From positions 745 to 5,865 of the forward strand of contig CAMYJM010000227.1 in NCBI GenBank assembly GCA_947258635.1: a DNA stretch of 5,121 nucleotides. Direction: 5' to 3'. The position numbers were made by a program, and so were the translations under genes. This stretch comes from an uncultured Acidimicrobiaceae bacterium. GTDB taxonomy: Bacteria; Actinomycetota; Acidimicrobiia; Spongiisociales; UBA5794. Under the pieces are notes generated by a model. That model was not told the DNA's origin and made no database searches. It worked only from the letters and a program-made list of their open reading frames with translations. Of the stretch, positions 1-4,554 are shown piece by piece (position 1 is the stretch's first letter; each line of letters starts with the position of its first letter).

Positions 1-260
1 TGCTCGGCCAGCGAGTCGACGATGTTGTAGAAGTTCATCTCTCCGTCGAAGCCCCAGCCATGGACCAGAACCAGCGGCGGCGCATCGGCAGGGCCCGCCT
101 CACGGACGAAGAACTCGCGCTCGCCGACAAACACCGTGCGGCCGGCGACCCGCAGCGGCCGGTGCTGACCCGAGGTGAAGCGCGGCAGCATCTCCGGGCC
201 GAGGATCCGCCAGGCGGCCCAGGCGCCGACCCCGCCCCCGAGGATGGTGCGCAGCCTCAT
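1..260 (-). CDS. alpha/beta hydrolase, N-terminal part (runs off left edge)
   Basis: The visible 86 residues start MRLRTILGGG. A short basic N-terminus and a weakly hydrophobic stretch (about residues 7-20) could act as a membrane anchor or uncleaved signal. After a region of about 40 residues comes PPLVLVHGWGFDGEMNFY (residues 61-78). In alpha/beta hydrolase-fold enzymes the strand ending in HG plus the next residues (HGWG, 67-70) forms the oxyanion hole. The nucleophile elbow, acid and His of the triad lie beyond the window, so activity and substrate cannot be judged. The ATG overlaps the TGA of the upstream ferredoxin gene (ATGA), with only a weak AAGAGA as Shine-Dalgarno, so translational coupling is likely. 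The fold assignment rests on one motif region, and the subfamily is unknown. Confidence 0.8.
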   Translation of the reverse strand, partial: MRLRTILGGGVGAWAAWRILGPEMLPRFTSGQHRPLRVAGRTVFVGEREFFVREAGPADAPPLVLVHGWGFDGEMNFYNIVDSLAE

Positions 261-727
261 GAGGTCTCTTCGCAGATCCGCGGCCCGGCGAACACGTGCT
301 CGGCAACGGGACGGCCGCCAACCAGATGCTCGTCGATGATGCGCTCCATGACCGGAATGGTGACGCCGTGGTACCACACACCCTCCGGGTAGACGACCGC
401 GATCGGGCCTTGCTCACAGATTCGTAGGCAGTTGGCCTTGGTGCGCAACACGGTGCCGGAGCCGGACGGCGTCGGCGGCGGTGGCCCGGCAGTCAGGCCG
501 CGCCAGCGTGGTGGCGCCGACGCCAGCCCGAGCTCTTTGAGACGCCGCTTCAGGTAGCTCCATACGTCGACCCCCTCCTGGTACGGAGCACATTGCGGCG
601 TCGTCGCCTCGGCACACAACAGGATGTGGCGTTGGGTGCCGGCGATGTTGAGGGCGGCACCTATCGCCTCGAGGCGCGCCGCGTCATCGGGCGCGGCGGC
701 GGACGCGGGCAGATCGGGTATCGGCAC
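257..727 (-). CDS. thioredoxin-like [2Fe-2S] ferredoxin domain protein
   Basis: This 156-aa protein with a GTG start appears cytoplasmic, with no signal or membrane segment. Four cysteines fit the thioredoxin-fold [2Fe-2S] ferredoxin family (Shethna/NuoE-like): Cys38 and Cys46 (C-x7-C in HILLCAEATTPQCAP) and Cys100 and Cys104 (RTKANCLRICEQGP). The family-typical stretch AVVYPEGVWYHGV follows at 110-122. A fifth Cys, Cys152, sits near the C-terminus and is unlikely to be a ligand. Between the cysteine pairs is a Pro/Gly-rich loop (about 69-92, including PPPPTPSGSG), longer than in minimal members. The expected role is electron transfer, but the partner is unknown. The gene starts 26 nt after the selD stop on the same strand with no clear Shine-Dalgarno, and its stop overlaps the start of the hydrolase gene, so the three may form one operon. 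No selenium-specific role can be read from the sequence. Confidence 0.88.
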   Translation of the reverse strand: MPIPDLPASAAAPDDAARLEAIGAALNIAGTQRHILLCAEATTPQCAPYQEGVDVWSYLKRRLKELGLASAPPRWRGLTAGPPPPTPSGSGTVLRTKANCLRICEQGPIAVVYPEGVWYHGVTIPVMERIIDEHLVGGRPVAEHVFAGPRICEETS

Positions 728-753
728 CGTGCCAGGCTAACTGGGCGCCGCGC

Positions 754-1803
754 TCACCGAACTCGGACGATGCTCCCGGGCCCGTCCTCGAAGCTGCGTT
801 CCGTCAACTCGCCGATATCGTGCCCGGTGACGCCTTCGTCCTCCAGGGCCTGCAGCAGCGCCGCCGTCAACGGGGCGTCCACCGCCATCAACAACCCACC
901 GCTGGTTTGGGCATCGGCGGCGAGCAGCTGCTCACTCGCGCTCTGGTTGCCAAACCGGGTGAACCGGGAAACGGCCCGCAGGTTGCGCACCGAGCCGTCG
1001 GGTACGACATCGGCGGCGGCCAGTTCGAGCACGCCCTCGAAGACGGGCAGCCGCCCGTATTCGATCACTGCGCTGACGCTACTGGCACGCACCATCTCAC
1101 CGAGATGGCCGAGAAGCCCGAATCCGGTGACGTCGGTGGCCGCGGCGATCCCGACCCGCCGCATGGCGGCTGCGGCCCCGGCGTTGAGCGTTGCCATCGA
1201 CTCTATGGCGGCTGCGGCAACTGCTTCTGAGGCCAGCCGCCGCTTGATCGCGGTTGTGATTATTCCCGTGCCCAGCGGCTTGGTGAGAACCAACCGATCG
1301 CCCGGTTTGCCGGCCGCATTCGTGATGACCCGCTCCGGGTTCACCAGGCCGGTGACTGCCAGGCCGTACTTGGGTTCTTTGTCGTCGATCGAGTGACCAC
1401 CCACGAGAGTGCACCCCGCTTCGGCCAGCTTGTTCGCCGCGCCCTCGAGGACATCACCGAGCAAGTCGAAACTCAACGAGTCACGCGGCCATCCCACGAT
1501 CGACAGGGCGGTGAGGGGCGTCGCCCCCATTGCGTAGAGGTCGGAGAGCGCGTTGGCCGCGGCAATCCGGCCCCAGTCCCCGGCATCGTCGACAATCGGG
1601 GTGAAGTAGTCCACCGTCTGCACGAGCGCCACGTCGTCGTTGAGGCGGTAGACGCCGGCGTCATCCGCGGTGGCGATGCCCACCAGCAGATCGGGGTGGG
1701 AAGTGGCCTCAGATTTGGATATCCGGCGCAAGACCTGCGCCAGCTCGTCCGGTCCGAGCTTGCACGCTCAGCCGGCGCCGTGGGAGAACTCTGTGAGCCG
1801 CAT
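754..1803 (-). CDS. selD: selenide, water dikinase (selenophosphate synthetase), selenocysteine-containing
   Basis: SelD makes selenophosphate from selenide and ATP, the Se donor for selenocysteine (via SelA) and for tRNA selenouridine. Reading from ATG 1803 through TGA at 1768-1770 as Sec gives 349 aa, the normal family length. The N-terminus MRLTEFSHGAG-U12-ACK15 aligns with the family's SHGAG-[C/U]-GCK catalytic loop, where Sec/Cys and Lys are essential. Downstream are D47/D48 (TADDAG), D65 (TVDYF), D88 (LSDLYAMGA), GGHSI (135-139), TKPLGTG (174-180), D224 (ATDVTGFGLLGH) and DAQTSGGLL (from 297). The four Asp positions match the metal/ATP-binding pattern I recall for E. coli SelD. The start is chosen by an ideal Shine-Dalgarno (AAAGGAGGT, 5-nt spacer) and by homology. 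A TTG at 1731 would give a 325-aa protein lacking the catalytic loop. It heads the leftward cluster with the ferredoxin and hydrolase genes. The alternative, a nonsense-mutated pseudogene, is unlikely given the intact frame, the SECIS-like hairpin and the position of the TGA. Confidence 0.95.
1737..1765 (-). promoter_or_regulatory. bacterial SECIS-like stem-loop in selD mRNA
   Basis: Beginning 2 nt after the UGA, the mRNA can form GUGC / A / AGCUCG - GACCGGA - CGAGCU / G / GCGC. This is a 6-bp perfect upper stem, a 7-nt apical loop, one A-G mismatch and a 4-bp lower stem (one U-G pair). The loop opens with G, 14 nt after the UGA (17 counting from its U). This fits my recollection of bacterial SECIS elements: short stem-loop close to the UGA with G in the first two loop positions. 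SelB would bind the loop and deliver Sec-tRNA. The codons here also encode conserved SelD residues, so the fold is constrained twice. Energy and SelB binding were not computed. Confidence 0.75.
1768..1770 (-). other. selD: selenocysteine codon (in-frame TGA) of selD
   Basis: This single in-frame TGA is codon 12 of the reading frame that starts at 1803. It replaces the catalytic Cys of the GAG-C-x-CK loop, with the resolving-type Cys (C14) and the Lys (K15) both kept. Reading frame, homology and Shine-Dalgarno all continue across it. Sec at this site is well known in SelD of other bacteria. The next residue is Ala (GAGUACK) rather than the Gly of the more familiar GAGUGCK. Confidence 0.93.
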
Positions 1804-1808
1804 CAGCC

Positions 1809-1817
1809 ACCTCCTTT
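1809..1817 (-). promoter_or_regulatory. ribosome binding site deciding the selD start
   Basis: On the minus strand AAAGGAGGT lies 5 nt before ATG 1803, a near-perfect complement to the 16S 3' end. It is the strongest Shine-Dalgarno in the window and supports initiation upstream of the in-frame TGA, so the TGA is inside a translated frame. Confidence 0.9.
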
Positions 1818-1841
1818 CGGTCGTCACGGGCGCCCGCGGCG

Positions 1842-1847
1842 AGTGTA
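1842..1847 (-). promoter_or_regulatory. possible -10 box for selD
   Basis: TACACT on the minus strand fits the actinobacterial TANNNT pattern. It would start transcription near 1835, leaving a 5' leader of about 32 nt that contains the Shine-Dalgarno. I see no convincing -35 at 15-19 nt, so this is only a candidate. Confidence 0.2.
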
Positions 1848-1959
1848 AGCGGGCTGTTTGTGACGTGGCCACTACGAAGCTCGCTATGCCATTACCTGGG
1901 TGTAACGAAAAGTGGCCTAGTGCATTGACTCTCGACAGGCACTCGGGAAGCTCGGGGGC

Positions 1960-1965
1960 TATGAT
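1960..1965 (+). promoter_or_regulatory. candidate -10 box for the small RNA / mgtE leader
   Basis: TATGAT is a near-consensus -10 and predicts a start near 1972, immediately before the first hairpin at 1974. The nearest -35-like hexamers are TCGACA (22-nt spacer) and TTGACT at 1925-1930 (29-nt spacer), both too far for a standard sigma-70-type promoter. Either the -35 is weak or an activator is used. Confidence 0.4.
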
Positions 1966-1971
1966 TGAGTG

Positions 1972-2038
1972 CAGCTCGGGGCTCAGCCCCGTAGCGCGCT
2001 AGGCCCTCTCGTCCCCCCTGGAGGGCCTAGCGTCTTTT
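1972..2038 (+). ncRNA. candidate two-hairpin small RNA (or attenuated mgtE leader)
   Basis: The predicted transcript of about 67 nt is almost entirely two adjacent hairpins. Hairpin 1 (1974-1995) is GCU-CGGGGC-UCA-GCCCCG-(U)-AGC, that is 9 bp with one bulged U. Hairpin 2 (1997-2032) is a perfect 12-bp stem whose 12-nt loop contains CCCCCC, followed by UCUUUU. A terminator here has no upstream plus-strand gene to serve, because selD faces left, so some transcript must begin in this gap. The shape recalls actinobacterial 6C RNA (two hairpins, C6 loops), but only one loop has the C run, so I do not assign that family. The alternative is a 5' leader whose terminator controls mgtE read-through. 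Existence is inferred from structure only. Confidence 0.4.
1997..2038 (+). terminator. strong intrinsic terminator upstream of mgtE
   Basis: CGCTAGGCCCTC (1997-2008) pairs perfectly with GAGGGCCTAGCG (2021-2032) across a 12-nt loop (2009-2020), followed by TCTTTT (2033-2038). The U-tract exists only on the plus strand, so it stops rightward transcription between selD and mgtE. Confidence 0.85.
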
Positions 2039-2085
2039 CGGACCTGATGGTCCGCTGAACGCGGCGCCGGACCCCGCCCCGCCTC

Positions 2086-2091
2086 TAGGCT
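2086..2091 (+). promoter_or_regulatory. possible -10 box for a leaderless mgtE mRNA
   Basis: TAGGCT (TANNNT) ends 8 nt before the ATG at 2100, so transcription would start at or within a few nt of the start codon. There is no Shine-Dalgarno in front of mgtE, which fits a leaderless mRNA. No good -35 is visible. Confidence 0.25.
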
Positions 2092-2099
2092 CCGGCATC

Positions 2100-3479
2100 A
2101 TGAAGTTCCGCGTACCTGACCCGCGCCAAGTCGCAGAGAGCCTGCGAGACTTCGCGCGCCGCCGCCCGATCGAGGCTGCCGAATACATCGAATCGCACCG
2201 CGACGAATGGGAAGCCCTCGTCGGGGAAAGCCCCGAGAGCGCCGCCGATGTGCTCGAGGCCATAGACGAGGAGTCGGCAGCCGAATTGCTCGTCGATCTC
2301 GAATCACACGACGCCGGTGAGGTGCTCGATGAGATGACCCCGGAGTCGGCGGCCGACGTGATAGAGGAGCTCAACCCGGCGACGGCGGCCGACCTGATCG
2401 AGGAGATGACCACCGATCAGGCAGCCGACTTGATCGGTTACCTCGAGGAGGAGGAGCGCGCCGCGGTACTCGCCTCGTTGGAGCCGGGTCCGGCGGCCGC
2501 CATCGACGCGCTGCTCCAGTACGCCCCGGACAGCGCCGGCGGCATCATGACAACCGACGTCGCCGCCCTCCCCGTCGGGTTGACCGCGGGCGAGGCCATC
2601 GAGGCGTTGCGACGGCTCCACGAGGACCTCGGGTCCAACCTCAGCTACGTCTATGTGACTGACTACAGCCAGCAGTTGGCCGGCGTGGTTTCGTTCCGCG
2701 ACCTGGTTTTCGCCCGCCCGGGCACCGGCTTGGAAGACGTCATGATCCCGGAACCCCATTCGGTGTTCACCGACACCGATCGCGAAGAGGTCGCCGAGCT
2801 GATCCAGCGCTACAACCTGCTCGCCATACCGGTGATCGACCCCTCCGGGAAGCTCGTCGGGATGGTCAAGGTCAGCGAAGCGATCAGAGCCGTCCAGGCC
2901 GAGGCGACGGAGGATATCGCCCAAATGGTCGGCGCCGGCGCCGAGGAATCGATCTACACCCCGATTCTCCGTTCGGTGCGGCGTCGGCTGCCCTGGCTGC
3001 TGGTGAACCTCGTCATCGGCTTGTTCATTGCTCTGATGATCGGGCCCTTCCGGGAGATCATCGAGGAGAACGGTGTGCTGGCTCTGTTGATGCCGATGGT
3101 CGCCCTGCTCGGCGGCAACAGCGGCGCCCAGAGTCTCGCTGTCATCATTCGCGCCATGGCGCTGGGAGAATTGCCGCCGGGCCGGGCAATGCGCGCAGTT
3201 CGCCGCGAGTTCTTCGTGGGACTCACCAACGCCGGATCGCTCGCGGTGCTTGCCGGGATGGTGGGATGGATGTACTCGCAGAACCCGGACATCGGCATCA
3301 TCATGGGAGTCGGCGTTGGGGTCAACCTCATGGTGGCCGGTGTGGCCGGCGCAGGCATCCCCGTCCTCTTGCGCCGCCTCGGTCTCGATCCGGCGCTGGC
3401 GTCGAACATCTTCCTGACCCTGATCACCGACCTGGTCGGCTTCGGCGGCTTCCTCCTCACCGCCAGCATCCTGCTGTGA
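2100..3479 (+). CDS. mgtE: magnesium transporter MgtE
   Basis: This 459-aa protein is full length for the Mg2+-gated Mg2+ channel MgtE, an inner-membrane homodimer that imports Mg2+ and closes when cytosolic Mg2+ is high. The order is canonical. An acidic helical N domain (about 1-135) has regularly spaced SAAD-type repeats. A CBS pair follows (about 148-205 and 211-266), then a plug/linker helix (about 267-296) and five membrane segments (roughly 298-316, 325-350, 373-391, 398-424, 436-458). Signature motifs are MTTDVAALP at 150-158, GGNSGAQS at 338-345 and ASNIFLTLITDLVGF at 434-448. Asp444 corresponds to the pore Asp of the last helix (D432 of Thermus MgtE, from memory). The many Asp/Glu in the N and CBS domains form the Mg2+ sensor. 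It starts at ATG 2100 without a Shine-Dalgarno, and a terminator at 1997-2038 insulates it from upstream transcription. It is divergent from selD and convergent with the lipoprotein gene. Confidence 0.96.
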   Translation: MKFRVPDPRQVAESLRDFARRRPIEAAEYIESHRDEWEALVGESPESAADVLEAIDEESAAELLVDLESHDAGEVLDEMTPESAADVIEELNPATAADLIEEMTTDQAADLIGYLEEEERAAVLASLEPGPAAAIDALLQYAPDSAGGIMTTDVAALPVGLTAGEAIEALRRLHEDLGSNLSYVYVTDYSQQLAGVVSFRDLVFARPGTGLEDVMIPEPHSVFTDTDREEVAELIQRYNLLAIPVIDPSGKLVGMVKVSEAIRAVQAEATEDIAQMVGAGAEESIYTPILRSVRRRLPWLLVNLVIGLFIALMIGPFREIIEENGVLALLMPMVALLGGNSGAQSLAVIIRAMALGELPPGRAMRAVRREFFVGLTNAGSLAVLAGMVGWMYSQNPDIGIIMGVGVGVNLMVAGVAGAGIPVLLRRLGLDPALASNIFLTLITDLVGFGGFLLTASILL

Positions 3480-3484
3480 GCGTC

Positions 3485-3530
3485 GATCAAATCAGGACTT
3501 GATCGCGTTCTCGCCAAATCCTGATTTGGC
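3485..3530. repeat. nested inverted repeats between convergent mgtE and lipoprotein genes
   Basis: The 57-nt gap is filled by sequence that can pair in two exclusive ways. It can form two small hairpins, GATCAA/TTGATC (3485-3490 with 3499-3504) and GCCAAAT/ATTTGGC (3513-3519 with 3524-3530). Alternatively it can form one longer stem, CAAATCAGGA/TCCTGATTTG (3488-3497 with 3519-3528), with a 21-nt loop. The likely role is bidirectional transcription termination or mRNA 3'-end protection. Neither strand has a proper T-tract, so it is not a textbook intrinsic terminator. Confidence 0.6.
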
Positions 3531-3536
3531 CGAGTC

Positions 3537-4073
3537 TCAGCTTCCGAGAATCGTTGTCGGGGTGTCGGCAAAGGGGCCGGAGAAGACCATGCGGAAGCCC
3601 TCCTCGAGACGGACGAGGTAGTACCGATCGAGCAGCTCCTGCTCGGCCTCCGTCGGAGTAGATACCAGCACCGCGTCGGCGGCGGAGGAGTCGTCGATTA
3701 TGTGAGCCGTGAGGATCGGCGGGAACTTCTCAACGATGTCCACCAGGACGTTCTGGAGATCGATGTCGGTGAGCGATCCGTAGGAGTCCTTGTCGAGAAG
3801 CACCACCACCGTGTCTCCGTCTTCGCCGGCTTCACGCGAGACGATCGAGTACTTGGGAAAAGAGGGCTCGCCGAACGGGGCCAGTGTGGTCGTCGACGAA
3901 GTCACCGGCGCTGCGGTCGATGTGGACGTCGACTCGGCAGCCTGGAGACTCGTCACCGGCGCCCCCGTAGTCGTCGGTGCGGTGGTGGACGAGACTTCAG
4001 CGTCGTCGCCCGAGCAGGCTCCGCTCATCAGAGCGAGACCGCACACGCAGCTCAGAATCAGGCGAAGCTTCAC
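3537..4073 (-). CDS. secreted lipoprotein with Thr/Ser-rich linker, function unknown
   Basis: This 178-aa protein has a GTG start. MKLRLILSCVCGLALMSGAC is a lipoprotein signal peptide: basic n-region, hydrophobic core, and a lipobox ending SGAC with lipid-anchored Cys20. Ser at -3 is less usual than Leu. A Thr/Ser/Ala/Pro-rich linker (about 29-66, with STTAPTTTGAP and TSTSTAAP) should span the envelope. A compact mixed alpha/beta domain (about 68-178) has FPKYSIVSREAG, DTVVVLLDKDSY, LQNVLVDIVEKFPP and YYLVRLEEGFRMVFSG. I do not recognise the domain. The alternation of hydrophobic strands and one amphipathic helix suggests a small ligand- or protein-binding module. It lies 46 nt after the 144-aa gene on the same strand. 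The lack of a Shine-Dalgarno plus a TANNNT box 6 nt before GTG suggests its own leaderless promoter. Confidence 0.85.
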   Translation of the reverse strand: MKLRLILSCVCGLALMSGACSGDDAEVSSTTAPTTTGAPVTSLQAAESTSTSTAAPVTSSTTTLAPFGEPSFPKYSIVSREAGEDGDTVVVLLDKDSYGSLTDIDLQNVLVDIVEKFPPILTAHIIDDSSAADAVLVSTPTEAEQELLDRYYLVRLEEGFRMVFSGPFADTPTTILGS

Positions 4074-4079
4074 GGTTCA

Positions 4080-4085
4080 ATCGTA
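4080..4085 (-). promoter_or_regulatory. candidate -10 box for a leaderless lipoprotein mRNA
   Basis: TACGAT on the minus strand is followed by 6 nt and then the GTG at 4073. A start at the usual distance would fall on the GTG itself. No Shine-Dalgarno is present. The TGTGCG at 4108-4103 with a 17-nt spacer is at best a weak -35. Confidence 0.35.
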
Positions 4086-4119
4086 CTGGGCTTTTCCGTT
4101 TGCGCACATGGTTGCGACC

Positions 4120-4554
4120 CTATTTCTCCGCGCCCTGATCGGCGAGCCACTGATCGAAAGCGACCCCCTCCATCCAGCGCTCACCGGTGACGACGCGAAA
4201 CCGCTCCTTCACATCTTCGAAGAGCTCTGCCGCCGGCTCTCGCGAGAGCCCGAGACGAGCCAACGCCAGCAGCGGCCGCCACGCTCTGACCCCGAGCCCA
4301 ATATCGACCCGGGTGCGCCAATCGCCGTGGTCCGGAGGCCGCCCGGCGGCGGGATCCAGCCAGAAATCGCGCAGCTTCTGGGCGGCTCGCACGATCCGGC
4401 GCAGCTCGCGCCCGACATCCTTGTCCACATACGACGACGCAGCCACGCCTTCGATCCAGTCGGCCAGGGCGCGGTCCGTCCAAGCTGCGGCATCGAAGCA
4501 AACGGTGGAGTACAGCTCTTCGCACTGCGCGAGGAGGCCGGCGTAATCAGCCAA
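4120..4554 (-). CDS. hypothetical protein, 144 aa, mostly helical
   Basis: I do not recognise this protein. It has a TTG start that overlaps the 3' end of the aminotransferase gene by 8 nt, typical of a translationally coupled partner, and no in-frame alternative start is seen further upstream. It is soluble, with no signal or membrane segment. It is rich in Arg, Asp/Glu, Ala, Leu and Trp, and looks like an all-helical bundle: about 4-17, 23-40, 45-66, 83-105 and 107-120. Distinct stretches are ELYSTVCFDAAAWTDRALADW, split here as ELYSTVCFDAA (13-23) and AWTDRALADW (24-33), and FWLDPAAGRPPDHGDWRTRVD, which includes PPDHGDW. The codon pattern matches its neighbours. Several overlapping ORFs exist on the opposite strand, but the minus-strand overlap with the aminotransferase gene and the shared direction favour this one. 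It may act with the aminotransferase, but only position supports that. Confidence 0.65.
   Translation of the reverse strand: MADYAGLLAQCEELYSTVCFDAAAWTDRALADWIEGVAASSYVDKDVGRELRRIVRAAQKLRDFWLDPAAGRPPDHGDWRTRVDIGLGVRAWRPLLALARLGLSREPAAELFEDVKERFRVVTGERWMEGVAFDQWLADQGAEK

Larger units (their letters stand above)
1804..2099. other. divergent selD-mgtE intergenic region
   Basis: These 296 bp carry no credible protein gene. From left to right they hold the selD Shine-Dalgarno and possible -10, an 8-bp palindrome GTGGCCAC (1865-1872), a TTGACT (1925-1930), a cluster of AGTGC/GCACT half-sites (1919-1972), a TATGAT (1960-1965), two consecutive hairpins ending in an intrinsic terminator (1974-2038), and a TAGGCT box just before mgtE. 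I looked for tRNA-Sec and for an M-box Mg2+ riboswitch and recognise neither. Confidence 0.7.

Noticed and set aside
593..1396. Long plus-strand ORF (267 aa) opposite selD and the ferredoxin gene
   Set aside because: It is the antisense shadow of two clearly homologous minus-strand genes. Its Arg/Ala/Ser-rich translation has no recognisable motif.
1768..1770. TGA as a nonsense mutation making selD a pseudogene
   Set aside because: The TGA sits exactly at the catalytic Cys/Sec position, the rest of the frame and motifs are intact, an ideal Shine-Dalgarno precedes it and a SECIS-like hairpin follows.
1939..1972. CIRCE/HrcA heat-shock operator
   Set aside because: GCACTC and GAGTGC are present but 22 nt apart instead of 9, and no chaperone gene is adjacent.
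1804..2099. tRNA-Sec (selC) gene next to selD
   Set aside because: I found no TTCGA T-loop, no anticodon loop of the CTTCAAA kind and no 8-bp acceptor stem on either strand. selC must be elsewhere if present.
1972..2099. M-box (ykoK) Mg2+ riboswitch upstream of mgtE
   Set aside because: The space is too short after the terminator and none of the conserved M-box core sequence is recognisable. Only a simple two-hairpin structure is visible.
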